Shown piece after piece: positions 16,037 to 25,628 of a stretch of DNA of 64,000 bases. This DNA comes from Pantoea endophytica (lineage in GTDB: Bacteria > Pseudomonadota > Gammaproteobacteria > Enterobacterales > Enterobacteriaceae). The position numbers were made by a program, and so were the translations under genes. The notes beneath the pieces were generated by a model, which was not told the DNA's origin, searched no databases, and worked only from the letters and a program-made list of their open reading frames with translations. The stretch spans positions 160,197-224,196 of the forward strand of contig NZ_PJRT01000029.1 of assembly GCF_002858935.1 (NCBI RefSeq). Reading direction: 5' to 3'. Within the stretch, counting starts at the first letter, position 1; every line of letters begins with the position of its first letter.

Positions 16037-17326
16037 ATGTTTCTGGCAGGCGCAATATTTGTTTTGACCATCGTGTTTGTCATCTGGCAGCCGCGCGGCC
16101 TGAGCATTGGCTGGACAGCAACGATAGGGGCTTTACTGGCGCTGGTGACCGGCGTTATCCAGTTAAACGATATTCCCGCTGTGTGGCATATCGTCTGGAA
16201 TGCGACAGCGGCTTTTATCGCCGTCATTATCATCAGCCTGTTGCTGGACGAATCCGGTTTTTTTGAGTGGTGCGCTTTGCACGTAGCGCGCTGGGGAAGT
16301 GGGCGAGGGCGGCTGCTTTTCACCTATATCGTGTTGCTCGGTGCATGCGTTGCCGCGCTTTTCGCCAATGATGGTGCGGCTCTGATATTGACGCCGATCG
16401 TCATCGCAATGCTGCTGGCACTGGGCTTTAGTAAAGGTGCAACGCTGGCTTTCGTCATGGCAGCAGGATTTATCGCCGATACCGCGAGTTTGCCGCTGAT
16501 CGTATCCAATCTGGTTAACATCGTTTCCGCAGATTTCTTCAAATTGGGATTCAACGCTTACGCGGCGGTGATGGTTCCGGTTGATATTGCCGCTATTATC
16601 ACCACGCTGATAGTGCTGCACCTTTTCTTTCGCAAAGACATTCCCGCCAGCTATGAGGTTTCACGCCTCAAACTACCAGCTGAAGCCATAAAAGATCCCG
16701 CTACCTTTAAAGCCGGTTGGCTGGTGCTGTTGTTGCTATTGGTGGGATTTTTCCTGCTGGAACCGCTGGGCATTCCAGTCAGTGCTATCGCCGCACTGGG
16801 CGCGTTAATTCTGTTTATCGTTGCCAAAAGAGGTCAGGCGATTAACACCGGTAAAGTGTTACGCGGCGCGCCCTGGCAGATCGTGATTTTTTCGCTCGGC
16901 ATGTACCTGGTAGTTTATGGCCTTAAAAATGCCGGGCTGACGCAACATCTCTCTGACTTACTCAACCTCATTGCCAGCCACGGCTTATGGGCCGCCACCT
17001 TGGGTACCGGTTTGGTGACGGCGCTGCTTTCTTCAGTAATGAATAATATGCCAACGGTGCTGATTGGTGCGCTGTCGATTGATGCCAGCAGCGCGCAGGG
17101 CGTGATAAAGGAAGCGATGATTTATGCCAATGTTATTGGTTGCGACCTGGGGCCAAAAATTACGCCGATTGGCAGTCTCGCCACGTTGCTATGGCTGCAC
17201 GTACTCGACCAGAAGAACATCAACATTAGCTGGGGTTATTACTTCCGCGTGGGTGTCGTGATGACATTGCCCGTGCTGCTCGTCACCCTTAGCGCGCTGG
17301 CCCTGCGCCTGACGTTGTCCCATTAA
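16037..17326 (+). CDS. arsB: Arsenite/antimonite efflux pump ArsB
   Basis: A 429-residue inner-membrane pump from ATG 16037 with GGAGG before it (a GTG one codon earlier is possible). About 12 spans; the sequence follows remembered E. coli ArsB closely throughout, for example [64 protein letters not shown] and [16 protein letters not shown]. It expels As(III)/Sb(III) using the proton gradient. No arsA or arsD is present, so the pump works as a secondary carrier. Confidence 0.96.
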   Translation: MFLAGAIFVLTIVFVIWQPRGLSIGWTATIGALLALVTGVIQLNDIPAVWHIVWNATAAFIAVIIISLLLDESGFFEWCALHVARWGSGRGRLLFTYIVLLGACVAALFANDGAALILTPIVIAMLLALGFSKGATLAFVMAAGFIADTASLPLIVSNLVNIVSADFFKLGFNAYAAVMVPVDIAAIITTLIVLHLFFRKDIPASYEVSRLKLPAEAIKDPATFKAGWLVLLLLLVGFFLLEPLGIPVSAIAALGALILFIVAKRGQAINTGKVLRGAPWQIVIFSLGMYLVVYGLKNAGLTQHLSDLLNLIASHGLWAATLGTGLVTALLSSVMNNMPTVLIGALSIDASSAQGVIKEAMIYANVIGCDLGPKITPIGSLATLLWLHVLDQKNINISWGYYFRVGVVMTLPVLLVTLSALALRLTLSH

Positions 17327-17338
17327 GAAGAGAGCACC

Positions 17339-17764
17339 ATGACTGACATCACCATTTATCACAATCCCGCTTGCGGCACATCGCGCAACACGCTGGCGTT
17401 AATACGCAATAGCGGCGTTGAACCTACCGTTATTCTTTATCTTGAGACGCCGCCAAATCGTGAGCAACTTAAGGCGTTGATTAGCGCGATGGGGATCGAT
17501 GCGCGCGCTTTATTACGCAACAATGTCGAACCCTACGAAAAATTGGGTTTGGCTGAAGAGCGTTTTAGTGACGAGCAACTCATCGAGGCGATGTTGAATT
17601 ATCCCATCCTGATTAACCGTCCGATTGTTGTCTCCCCGCTGGGAACGCGTTTGTGCCGGCCTTCAGAAGCCGTGCTCGATATTCTTCCCGATGCGCAGCA
17701 GGGCGAATTCAGAAAGGAGGATGGTGAGAAGGTGATAGATCAGCAGGGTAATCGAATCGTTTAG
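17339..17764 (+). CDS. arsC: Arsenate reductase ArsC, glutaredoxin-linked
   Basis: A 141-residue thioredoxin-fold reductase that turns As(V) to As(III) for ArsB, using glutathione and glutaredoxin. The catalytic Cys12 lies in IYHNPACGTSRNTL; the arsenate-binding arginines appear in LLRNNVEPY, LINRPIVVSPLGTRLCRP. It follows arsB by 12 bases and completes the operon, which ends at the hairpin before the tRNA gene. Confidence 0.96.
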   Translation: MTDITIYHNPACGTSRNTLALIRNSGVEPTVILYLETPPNREQLKALISAMGIDARALLRNNVEPYEKLGLAEERFSDEQLIEAMLNYPILINRPIVVSPLGTRLCRPSEAVLDILPDAQQGEFRKEDGEKVIDQQGNRIV

Positions 17765-17781
17765 ACCGAATTAGAAACAAT

Positions 17782-17809
17782 AAAAAAGCAGCCATAAGGC
17801 TGCTTTTTT
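17782..17809. terminator. Bidirectional terminator between arsC and tRNA-Pro
   Basis: AAAAAAGCAGCC-ATAA-GGCTGCTTTTTT: a stem flanked by an A-run on one side and a T-run on the other, so it can stop both the ars operon (plus strand) and the tRNA transcript (minus strand). Confidence 0.88.
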
Positions 17810-17815
17810 GGATTT

Positions 17816-17892
17816 TGGTCGGCACGAGAGGATTTGAACCTCCGACCCCGGACACCCCATGACCGTGCGCTACCAGGCTGCGCTACGTGCCG
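17816..17892 (-). tRNA. proL: tRNA-Pro (anticodon GGG)
   Basis: A 77-base cloverleaf on the minus strand: acceptor stem CGGCACG/CGTGCCG with encoded CCA, D arm GCGCAGCCTGGTAGCGC, anticodon loop ATGGGGT giving GGG at 34-36, and T loop GGTTCAAATCC. Same gene and position beside yejM as E. coli proL. Confidence 0.96.
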
Positions 17893-17903
17893 AACGTGGA
17901 AGA

Positions 17904-17931
17904 ATATTACTGTTTCTACGCACGATTGCAA
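17904..17931 (-). promoter_or_regulatory. Promoter of tRNA-Pro
   Basis: On the minus strand TTGCAA (17926-17931) and TAATAT (17904-17909) with a 16-base spacer stand upstream of the tRNA 5' end, a good sigma-70 arrangement. Confidence 0.65.
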
Positions 17932-17962
17932 TATGAGCCGCATTTAACTGCCTCATAATTAA

Positions 17963-19717
17963 TCAGTTTGCGACGAAACGCTTCTCTTCCGTCAGCACCT
18001 GCAGTAACAACGCCAGCTGCGGTTTATGATCTTTCAGTTTGTTACCCTGCGCATCGTAAGCGCTGTAGCTGCCATTGTTATTCAGCACCAGCGTCACGGT
18101 TGGCGTGGTCACTACCAGCTTGCCATCTTCGCTGCTCGCCACCCAATCGTGGCTGCGTTGTGCGGCAAACAGATCTTCACCCTGCGAGAAGTTAGCGGGA
18201 TTAGTGCGCACGTGCAGCAGGCGCTGCATCAGCGTGGTCATCACATCCTGCTGATCGGTCAGACGATCGATGGTTTGCGCTGGCGTATTCGGCCAATGCA
18301 CCACCAGCGGCACCTGTAACGTCGCACGGTTACCTGGATTGTCATCGTTGCTATCCAGATTGACCGCACGCTGCGCCGTGATCACCACCACGGTATTTTT
18401 CAGCAAATCGCGATCCTGCAAGGTTTGCAGCACCGCCTTAATCTGCTCGTCGACACCGCTTGCCTGACGCGTATAGCTACGCTGGCGCGCTTTTAGGTTG
18501 TCGCCATTGACCGTCACACCGTTAAGTGCAATCCACGAAAACCACGGCGCATTGTTTGATTTGTGGCCATTGAGCCAGTTCTGCCACTGCGTCACCGTGG
18601 TGCTATTCGGTTGGGTATCGGCCTGCGGCAGCGAGTAATCGGCTAACAAAGCCTGACGATACAGCGGTTGGCTGAAGCCGTCCGATGAGAACAAGCCAAA
18701 CTGATAGCCTTGCGCGTTCAGCGCATTCAGCAGCACGGAAGGCGTACGCGACGCTAACACGCCATCCATATAGCTGGAAGAGATGCCGTAGAACAGGCCA
18801 AATAACCCTTTTTCCGGCTGTAGCCCCGCGCTGAAGTGCTGGGTGAAGCGCACGTTCTCACTGGCGAATTGATGAAGCGACGGCAGCGCTTTTTCCACCG
18901 TGGCGTTGTTCAGACCATCAACAGTTAGCACCAGCAGATTGTGGCGCGTACCGCCATCGCGGAAGGTAATGTCACTCAGTGGATACTGCACTGACAACGC
19001 TTCCGGATCACCCTGTTGCACCAGACGGCGCTGATACTCTTGCGCATCCAGCAAACCGTGACGCTCAAGGAAGCGACGCGCGGTCATTGGATAGGAGAGC
19101 GGCAGGTTGGCGCGCTGCATGGTAATTGGGCGATAGAAATTGGCATCGGCCCAGATATAGAGCAGGTGACTGGCGAAGAAGGCGCTGATAAACAGCGCAG
19201 CCAGCGGCTTGCCGAACGAGCGCCGATTAAGGCTGCGCAGCTTTTGCCAGCTCCAGGTCGCGAACAGCATTTCGACGAGGAAAATCAGCGGCACGCTGAT
19301 AAACATCAGCTGCCAGTCGCGCGCCATCTCGCTTTGATCAGGGTTTATCACCAGCTCCCACACCACCGGATTGAGGTGCAAGTGGAAGCGGCTGAACACC
19401 GCGCTGTCGACCATAATCAACGTCAGCCCGGCGGTGGCGACAATCGCCGACAACACCCTAAGCAATCGCTGTGACATCACCACGAAAGTGAGCGGGAAGA
19501 TGATCAGCAGATAACCGGCGAAGACGATGAAACTGAAATGACCGATCCAGCTGGTATAGGCATAGATACGTCCCGCGAGTGACGCGGGCCAGTCGGCGAC
19601 CAACAGGTAGCGGCTGCCTAAAATTAACGCGAAGATAATATTAAACAGGGCAAACCAATGCCCCCAGCTGATCATCTGGGAGACTTTTTCACGGTAGCGC
19701 TGCCGGTTGGTTACCAT
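17963..19717 (-). CDS. yejM: YejM/PbgA/LapC, LPS synthesis checkpoint protein
   Basis: A 584-residue inner-membrane protein of the sulfatase-like fold. Five membrane spans fill about residues 1-190, followed by the linker PMTARRFLERHGLLDAQEYQRRL, whose Arg pair binds lipid A in E. coli, and a periplasmic pseudo-hydrolase domain starting LLVLTVDGLNNATVEK. It senses periplasmic-leaflet LPS and restrains LapB-FtsH degradation of LpxC. The sequence keeps the E. coli ends (MVTNRQRYREKVSQM and LTEEKRFVAN). It follows yejL by 22 bases in the same direction. Confidence 0.95.
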   Translation of the reverse strand: MVTNRQRYREKVSQMISWGHWFALFNIIFALILGSRYLLVADWPASLAGRIYAYTSWIGHFSFIVFAGYLLIIFPLTFVVMSQRLLRVLSAIVATAGLTLIMVDSAVFSRFHLHLNPVVWELVINPDQSEMARDWQLMFISVPLIFLVEMLFATWSWQKLRSLNRRSFGKPLAALFISAFFASHLLYIWADANFYRPITMQRANLPLSYPMTARRFLERHGLLDAQEYQRRLVQQGDPEALSVQYPLSDITFRDGGTRHNLLVLTVDGLNNATVEKALPSLHQFASENVRFTQHFSAGLQPEKGLFGLFYGISSSYMDGVLASRTPSVLLNALNAQGYQFGLFSSDGFSQPLYRQALLADYSLPQADTQPNSTTVTQWQNWLNGHKSNNAPWFSWIALNGVTVNGDNLKARQRSYTRQASGVDEQIKAVLQTLQDRDLLKNTVVVITAQRAVNLDSNDDNPGNRATLQVPLVVHWPNTPAQTIDRLTDQQDVMTTLMQRLLHVRTNPANFSQGEDLFAAQRSHDWVASSEDGKLVVTTPTVTLVLNNNGSYSAYDAQGNKLKDHKPQLALLLQVLTEEKRFVAN

Positions 19718-19739
19718 ATTATGAGGTCAAATCTGCATA

Positions 19740-19967
19740 TTAATGAGCGTTATCATCGCGTACGGATGACTGCAACGCATCCGCGAAAGATCGAGCCAGT
19801 GTGCGGCGTTGAGCCGGTGAAACGCTGGTATTGATCAAGTTAGTTACCATGTTACCCAATACCATCAGGGAAAGGTCGGTTGGCGCTTTGTCTTTTTCAA
19901 GAATCTGCGCCATCTCTGCGAGGAGCTTTTCCACGCGTTCGTCACTGTAACGGGATGATTGTGGCAT
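19740..19967 (-). CDS. yejL: YejL, small conserved protein (DUF1414)
   Basis: A 75-residue, largely helical protein ([46 protein letters not shown]) matching enterobacterial YejL. Function is not known; a conserved place between yejK and yejM and probable co-transcription with yejM are the main clues. Divergent from yejK. Confidence 0.92.
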   Translation of the reverse strand: MPQSSRYSDERVEKLLAEMAQILEKDKAPTDLSLMVLGNMVTNLINTSVSPAQRRTLARSFADALQSSVRDDNAH

Positions 19968-20125
19968 ATCGTCGTCTAATCAAGGGTGAAAAGGCGGTAT
20001 ATTACCGTAACAACGCATTTTTTTCCGCAATTTTATCGCAAGCAGAGCGATCAGTTTGTGCTGGCAGTTGAAAGCGGCTGCGGGCGGTGTTTGAATACGC
20101 GCCTGAGCTAAAAGGAGAGTCTACC

Positions 20126-21130
20126 ATGAGTCTGGATATCGACCAGATTGCCCTGCATCAGTTAGTTAAACGTGATGAAAACCAGCTTGAACTGGTACTG
20201 CGCGACACCTTGCTGCCTGCTACCCGCGCGGTTGAAGAGATGGCAGAAGAGCTGCACCGGGTATATAGCGCCAAAAGCAAAGCTTACGGCCTGTTTAACG
20301 AAGATAGCGAACTGGCCGATGCGTTGCGTAACTGCCGCAAAGGGGAAGATGACTTTCTGGCGTTTAGCCGTGCGGCAACCGGACGTTTGCGTGATGAACT
20401 GAGCAAATATCCGTTTGCGGAAGGCGGCGTGGTGCTGTTTTTGCACTATCGCTATCTGGCCGTGGAATATTTGCTGATTGCGGTTCTCAACAGCCAGTCG
20501 AGCATGCGCGTCAACGAGCAACTGGATATCAGCAGCACCCATTATCTCGATATCAATCATGCGGATATTGTGGCGCGTATCGATCTCACCGAGTGGGAAA
20601 CTAACCCGGAATCCACCCGTTATCTGACCTTCCTGCGCGGTCGCGTGGGGCGTAAAGTGGCGGATTTCTTCATGGATTTCCTTGGTGCTAGCGTCGGTCT
20701 GGACACCAAAGCGCAAAACCGTGGGCTGCTGCAAGCGGTTGATGATTACTGCGCCGAATCGGATCTCGATAAAAACGAGCGTCAGAACTATCGTCAGCAG
20801 GTTTACAGCTACTGTAACGATCAGCTGCAGGCCGGCGAAGAGATTGCGCTACACGATCTCTCCAGTGAATTACCGCCGCTGGGAGAAAAAACGTTTCAGG
20901 CCTTCACCCAGGAGCAAGGTTACGAGCTGGAAGAGACCTTCCCAGCGGATCGTAGCACCTTGCGCCAGTTGACCAAGTTTGCGGGCAGCGGCGGCGGATT
21001 AACCCTGAACTTTGATGCCATGCTGCTCGGCGAACGCATCTTCTGGGATCCCACAACCGACACGCTGACCATTAAAGGCACACCACCGAATTTGCGCGAT
21101 CAGCTGCAACGCCGCACCAGCAGTAAATGA
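20126..21130 (+). CDS. yejK: Nucleoid-associated protein YejK (NdpA)
   Basis: A 334-residue cytosolic nucleoid protein, chosen from ATG 20126 with AAAGGAGAG before it; an earlier in-frame ATG adds 13 residues without a site. Residues [30 protein letters not shown] and the C-terminal [41 protein letters not shown] match the YejK/NdpA family. It is reported to bind the nucleoid and interact with topoisomerases in E. coli. It is followed at once by an intrinsic terminator. Confidence 0.94.
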   Translation: MSLDIDQIALHQLVKRDENQLELVLRDTLLPATRAVEEMAEELHRVYSAKSKAYGLFNEDSELADALRNCRKGEDDFLAFSRAATGRLRDELSKYPFAEGGVVLFLHYRYLAVEYLLIAVLNSQSSMRVNEQLDISSTHYLDINHADIVARIDLTEWETNPESTRYLTFLRGRVGRKVADFFMDFLGASVGLDTKAQNRGLLQAVDDYCAESDLDKNERQNYRQQVYSYCNDQLQAGEEIALHDLSSELPPLGEKTFQAFTQEQGYELEETFPADRSTLRQLTKFAGSGGGLTLNFDAMLLGERIFWDPTTDTLTIKGTPPNLRDQLQRRTSSK

Positions 21131-21163
21131 AAAAAGCCGGGTCACCAAAGTGCCCGGCTTTTC
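21131..21163 (+). terminator. yejK terminator
   Basis: Stem AAGCCGGG/CCCGGCTT starting at the yejK stop, T-run TTTTC after it. It ends three bases before the stop codon of the convergent autotransporter and has A/T runs on both sides, so it may serve both. Confidence 0.85.
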
Positions 21164-21165
21164 TA

Positions 21166-24100
21166 TTAGAACGAATAGTTTATGCCACTGCTGATGAGAG
21201 AATCGGTGCGGAACTTGCCACCAACGCTATGCTTCGCGCCAATATTCGCTGACCAGTTGTCGCTGATTTTCCCTTCTAAACCCAGATGAACCCGATAACG
21301 ATCGTCGTCCAGCGCGCCATAAATGCGTCGGCTGTGGCGATCCTCAAGGGTTAGTGAAGAGCCAGAACGGCCCGGTGAAAATTGTTTTTCAACGGTGGCG
21401 CTGAATCGCACGCGTGGCAGCAGCGTACCGAGCCCCTGCTTGCTGACTTCAATACCCGGCGCGAGTCCCCACGGCATGGCTGAACTCAGGGCAATGCTGG
21501 CCTCTCTGCTTTCCAGCGTGTAACCCGGTAAATAGCCTGCGCTGGCTTTCAGGTAAGGCGATAGCGTGAAAGACGCATCCAGCAGAGGGTAGGATTTACC
21601 CCATTTTGCACTGCCTGCCAGCATATGGCTGGTTTTTGAGGTGCTTTTTACTCCCAATACCGGGTCAAGGTGAATGTCCTGACGCAGATGCAGGTAGCTG
21701 GCAGCAAGATCCATAAACCATCCTTCATCGCTCATTCCGCTTGCATACAGGCCCAGAGTGCTCAGTTTATGGCTAATGCTGGCTTCGTCCCCGGCATTTC
21801 CCTGGCTGTAACTGGCGGTCACGCCATAAAGCCAGGCATCCGCTTGCGCATCGGCGCCGATCTCTAGCCTGCTGTCTTTTAACGTTACGCTATCCATTCT
21901 GCCGCGATTTTGGCTGAGGCTGGCCCATGCGCCGCTATTTTCATGGTTACCGCGCAGGAGCTGAGCGCGATCGGTCAGCATATTGCTGATTTCACTGAAC
22001 AGGTAGTGGCGCGAAGCGAGCAGGGCGCGAGTACTCTGCACCAGCGGCTGATTATCAATGATCTCAAACCAGTCTTCTGCAGTACCCGGATTTGGCGTGA
22101 TCCCGGGCTCAGGTTTCACTTCAGGCTCAGGCTTAACTTCCGGTTCAGGCTTAACTTCCGGTTCAGGCGTAATGTCGGGTTCGGGATGAGTCTCCGGATC
22201 GGGGTCAATTATCGGATCGGGTGGTAACACCGGATCCGGCGTTTTGGCAATGATCCATTTCACGCGACCATTCTCTTCCACAACCTGATAATCAGCGGTA
22301 TAGAGCGAGAACCCGCGTTTGACCGGAGGTAGCGTGAAATAGTCGTGCGCGGTTCCGGCGGGCGCGTTCACCAGCACGATCTCTTTCGCGATGCGGTTGG
22401 GGAAGGTTTCACCCAGCATAAAGCCAAGATCGAGGGTGTTGCTGCCGCCCTGCACGCTGGACCCAATGTATAAACTGTCGCTGATGGCGGACTGTGGCGC
22501 GATGCCGAAACCAAGCTGCAGATGATTTGCCGTCAGATGTTCCACAGAGAGCAGCTTCGGCGTCCAGGCCATTTCATCTGCAGCAAGAAGCGAGATGATA
22601 CCGCCTTTACCTGCATCCATCCGATGCAAGCGGCTGTTACCATTCATGTTCCAGAATGTCTCACTGCTCAGGGTGACTCGCGCTGAGTGACTGTCGTTGA
22701 TGTGGCCGTGGTAATCGACTTTGCCAAGATGGAGCATGGCGTTATCGCCCAGCGTGATATTGCCCTCGACCGAGCTGGCGGGAAGGAAACGTAACTCTTC
22801 CGCGTTTCGCTGTGCAACTTTGCAGCTGCCCTTAGTGCTTTGCACCGGCGAGGTGCAGCGTAAAATTTGCTGCTCATCAGCAGCGTCGGGATGGTAGCCA
22901 AGGATAACTTGGCTGTTGTCGCCCGCCTGGATATCGGCTTTAACCTGCGCGTATTCACCGACCTGTAAACGTGCATTGTCATTGACTACAATGTTATTGG
23001 CGGTGTAAGAGGAAGTGTACCAATCGTTGTCAATGATCAGGCCGCCGGCATGAGGAACGGGTTGCCCGGACAGCAGAAGAGTCCCCTTATTGACGTTGAT
23101 ATTTCCATTTAAATGGATATTACCGCTCAGTGCGAAATGTGTATTTCCACTCTCCGGAGATAAATTCACATCTAATGCACCGTTAGTTTTATCCGACGAG
23201 CGCGTGCCAATGTCTCCGCGGAAAACTAAATCATTTAACTGCGATAGGCGATAATCGACTGCTTGAACCAGATCATATCCCAGATACTTCCAGTCTTCAT
23301 TGTCCTGCTGATTTGTGGGGAAGTACCAATACTTCTCTTTTTTTAATTGAAAATACTCTTTACGTTGCGTTCTCGAATTATAATATTCATAAATATCACC
23401 AATATTACCAATGTCGACACTGCTCCAGGTGTTAATGTTGATATCGCTACGTGAGTACCCTGTAAGCGTTAGACTGGCCGAGGTTAACTCACTCTGATTG
23501 ATCACTGCCGCACCGCTATCCGTGTGATTAATCTTTCGCATTATGAGATTATTACCATTAAGATCCAATGTCCCCCCACGATAACCAAAATAAATGTTAT
23601 CAGGATTAACCTGGTCTTCGCTCGCTAAAATAACGGTAGGCCGACCGCTCGCTAAATACAGTCGAGAAAATGCCTGACGATTTCCTTGCGCATCTTTTTG
23701 TTGATCCAGAATAACGGTGCCATCGCCGATATTCAGTCCGCCTTCATTGACACCTGTAGCATTAATATGTAAGACGCCACCGCCAATTTTGTGTAAATCA
23801 TCATCTTTGAGTCCATTCACTTGCCAGATGACTTTTTTCCCTTCATCGATTTCAACGCCGCCGCCCACCCAGGTTGCGCCCACATTCTCTGCAGATTTCA
23901 GGGTGTAGTTATTAGAAAACTGTAGTTTGCCTGCTCCCAGATTAACGGCCTCATTAAGAATAATGTCTCCGCCCGCGCCGTTAAAGCGAATATCTTTGGT
24001 TGCATCAAGTTCAATAAGGCTGGCTTTGCCTGGCGCCAAATGACGATATGTGTTGTCTAAACCTTGCCAACCCCAGTTTTTACTACCCTGGACCAGCTTA

Positions 24101-24996
24101 TCTGCATTCCAGTAAATTGGGCCATTATTCGCAAAATCAGTGACATCGGGAGAGATATTGTTGGCAATAATCCCATTAAAATATTCTTCATTAAAACGTG
24201 TTGAGATAACTTTGCGACCATAAGGCGTTGCGCTACCATAACCACCATAATGTACACCAGCGAGTTTCCATTTTTTATCAACATTGTCGTAGACGAAAAT
24301 AGGGCTGCCACTGTCACCGCCGCCGGTTGATATTGATAAAGCGGATGAATATTGATGGCCAGGTTCATATTGAATCCAATAGAAATCGTCATTTTTTTCT
24401 TTGTTGAAGGTAATGGTGTCAATATTAATTGTTCCACCCGCTAACCATTTATAGGCACTGGCCAGGAACTCTTTCTCAGTGAGGTCATTTGTGACCTGTG
24501 TCATTTCACCAGCACCCGCGCGCACATAAGCAATATACCGAGAGCCATGTCCTTTCTGAAGCTCATTACGTTCTACATAATCTATTGGCGCTACTTCGGT
24601 TACAACTTTGTTTAACCGTGGCAGAATATTATCCTGAACGGCGGATTGATTGCGGTTAATAAAAAGATAACGGGTGGAATAAGCAGAAGGACCGCCAAAA
24701 TAAACGCTACCCAAAGCGGTTACGTGCCGTGTGGTGGTTACATAGGATGGATTAATTAATGTGGCAAACCCGCGACGAGATACACTGCTAAGGTCGGGCA
24801 TGGCAAAATCAAGATAATCACTCAGCTCGCCATCTTTCTTAAAAATGGGAATATTGCTTAAGCCGACACGATATTTACCCATATTCTCGGCAAAATCACG
24901 GTATTCTTGCACGTTAATGTCATGACGCATTACGCCCGCATAGCCAGAAAATGAGATGAGTATGATGCCATAGCCCAAGGCAGTTATTTTTTTCAC
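21166..24996 (-). CDS. S6-protease autotransporter
   Basis: A 1276-residue type Va autotransporter. A short signal peptide (about 20 residues) without the extended SPATE-type region leads to VMRHDINVQEYRDFAENMGKYRVG, typical of S6 (IgA1-protease) starts. The triad is read as His91 (TTTRHV), Asp122 (QDNILPRLNKVVTEVAP) and Ser229 (GGGDSGSP), spaced as in EspP/Hap. A long beta-helix passenger with repeated GG-rich strands follows, then a Pro-Glu linker with PEPEVK-type repeats near residues 935-965, a helical segment, and a 12-strand barrel (about 1020-1276) ending NYSF. The SPATE Asn-Asn cleavage site is not seen, so the passenger may stay attached or be cut otherwise. Substrate unknown. The gene lies between yejK and rplY, which adjoin in E. 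coli, and its first half is AT-rich, indicating acquisition. Confidence 0.93.
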   Translation of the reverse strand: MKKITALGYGIILISFSGYAGVMRHDINVQEYRDFAENMGKYRVGLSNIPIFKKDGELSDYLDFAMPDLSSVSRRGFATLINPSYVTTTRHVTALGSVYFGGPSAYSTRYLFINRNQSAVQDNILPRLNKVVTEVAPIDYVERNELQKGHGSRYIAYVRAGAGEMTQVTNDLTEKEFLASAYKWLAGGTINIDTITFNKEKNDDFYWIQYEPGHQYSSALSISTGGGDSGSPIFVYDNVDKKWKLAGVHYGGYGSATPYGRKVISTRFNEEYFNGIIANNISPDVTDFANNGPIYWNADKLVQGSKNWGWQGLDNTYRHLAPGKASLIELDATKDIRFNGAGGDIILNEAVNLGAGKLQFSNNYTLKSAENVGATWVGGGVEIDEGKKVIWQVNGLKDDDLHKIGGGVLHINATGVNEGGLNIGDGTVILDQQKDAQGNRQAFSRLYLASGRPTVILASEDQVNPDNIYFGYRGGTLDLNGNNLIMRKINHTDSGAAVINQSELTSASLTLTGYSRSDININTWSSVDIGNIGDIYEYYNSRTQRKEYFQLKKEKYWYFPTNQQDNEDWKYLGYDLVQAVDYRLSQLNDLVFRGDIGTRSSDKTNGALDVNLSPESGNTHFALSGNIHLNGNINVNKGTLLLSGQPVPHAGGLIIDNDWYTSSYTANNIVVNDNARLQVGEYAQVKADIQAGDNSQVILGYHPDAADEQQILRCTSPVQSTKGSCKVAQRNAEELRFLPASSVEGNITLGDNAMLHLGKVDYHGHINDSHSARVTLSSETFWNMNGNSRLHRMDAGKGGIISLLAADEMAWTPKLLSVEHLTANHLQLGFGIAPQSAISDSLYIGSSVQGGSNTLDLGFMLGETFPNRIAKEIVLVNAPAGTAHDYFTLPPVKRGFSLYTADYQVVEENGRVKWIIAKTPDPVLPPDPIIDPDPETHPEPDITPEPEVKPEPEVKPEPEVKPEPGITPNPGTAEDWFEIIDNQPLVQSTRALLASRHYLFSEISNMLTDRAQLLRGNHENSGAWASLSQNRGRMDSVTLKDSRLEIGADAQADAWLYGVTASYSQGNAGDEASISHKLSTLGLYASGMSDEGWFMDLAASYLHLRQDIHLDPVLGVKSTSKTSHMLAGSAKWGKSYPLLDASFTLSPYLKASAGYLPGYTLESREASIALSSAMPWGLAPGIEVSKQGLGTLLPRVRFSATVEKQFSPGRSGSSLTLEDRHSRRIYGALDDDRYRVHLGLEGKISDNWSANIGAKHSVGGKFRTDSLISSGINYSF
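22112..22183 (-). repeat. 18-base tandem repeats encoding the Pro-Glu linker
   Basis: Four consecutive 18-base units; the second and third are identical (GGCTTAACTTCCGGTTCA on the plus strand) and the outer two diverged. On the coding strand each gives a PEPEVK-like hexapeptide between passenger and barrel. Unit number can change by slippage. Confidence 0.85.
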
Positions 24997-25158
24997 TTGA
25001 AGTCCTTGCAGACAAATTCTGGAGAAATGTTAAAACGGCATTCTCCATGGTTTGTGAAAGCTTCATGGTAAAGAACAGTCTCAAATAAACGAAGGCAGAG
25101 AGAAATGAAAGACAGGGGTTTTTAGGAAGGGAAGATGTCGGGTTATTTTTTATACCTA

Positions 25159-25190
25159 AAATAAAAGGGCCGGTTTCGCAACCGGCCCTT
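25159..25190 (-). terminator. rplY terminator
   Basis: Perfect 11-base stem AAGGGCCGGTT/AACCGGCCCTT with a four-base loop; the minus strand continues TTATTTTA, giving a T-rich tail after rplY. It also separates rplY from the autotransporter promoter region. Confidence 0.85.
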
Positions 25191-25212
25191 CTACCTTCAA
25201 CTCATTCAGCGA

Positions 25213-25497
25213 TTAAGCGCGAACGAAGTCGATGTGGAACAGTTTTGGCTTGAACGGATGACGCTGTACCGCCTGAGCTTTAACTTTAACTTCTTTGCCA
25301 TCAACCGCGATGGTCAGCACTTCGCTGTAGAACTCAGGTTTAACCTGTACGTTCATCACTGCATCATGGTCGAGTTCGATAGCAATTGGTGCTTCATTTC
25401 CGCCATAGATGATGGCCGGGAATTTGTTTGCTACACGCAGGCGGCGGCTCGCACCCTTACCCTGGTCTTTACGTACTTCAGCGTTAATAGTGAACAT
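25213..25497 (-). CDS. rplY: 50S ribosomal protein L25
   Basis: A 94-residue L25/Ctc-family protein that binds 5S rRNA. ATG 25497 gives the standard start [21 protein letters not shown], with a GAAGAGA-type site before it. Conserved parts include [12 protein letters not shown], the mid-domain HDAVMNV and the C-terminus [18 protein letters not shown]. It is the short enterobacterial form without the CTC extension. Monocistronic, with its own terminator. Confidence 0.96.
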   Translation of the reverse strand: MFTINAEVRKDQGKGASRRLRVANKFPAIIYGGNEAPIAIELDHDAVMNVQVKPEFYSEVLTIAVDGKEVKVKAQAVQRHPFKPKLFHIDFVRA

Positions 25498-25628
25498 TTG
25501 ATGTCTCTTCAATAGTTCCTGCTACAGGCGACCCAGCAACAGGACGGTTATTCAAACTGCTTTTACGGATGCAAAAGCGGGCGGCATTATAGCCCCAATG
25601 ATGCTGCAGGGGCAAATGATTCCGCCGC

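Noticed and set aside
14221..17892. Prophage or integrative island at tRNA-Pro
   Set aside because: No integrase, no phage genes and no repeated tRNA end were seen; only the ars operon position is suggestive.
17963..19717. Loss of sulfatase catalytic residues in YejM as evidence of decay
   Set aside because: The family is a pseudo-hydrolase; the regulatory Arg pair and both ends are conserved.
21166..24996. Assignment of the autotransporter as a classic SPATE toxin
   Set aside because: No extended signal peptide and no Asn-Asn cleavage site in the linker helix.
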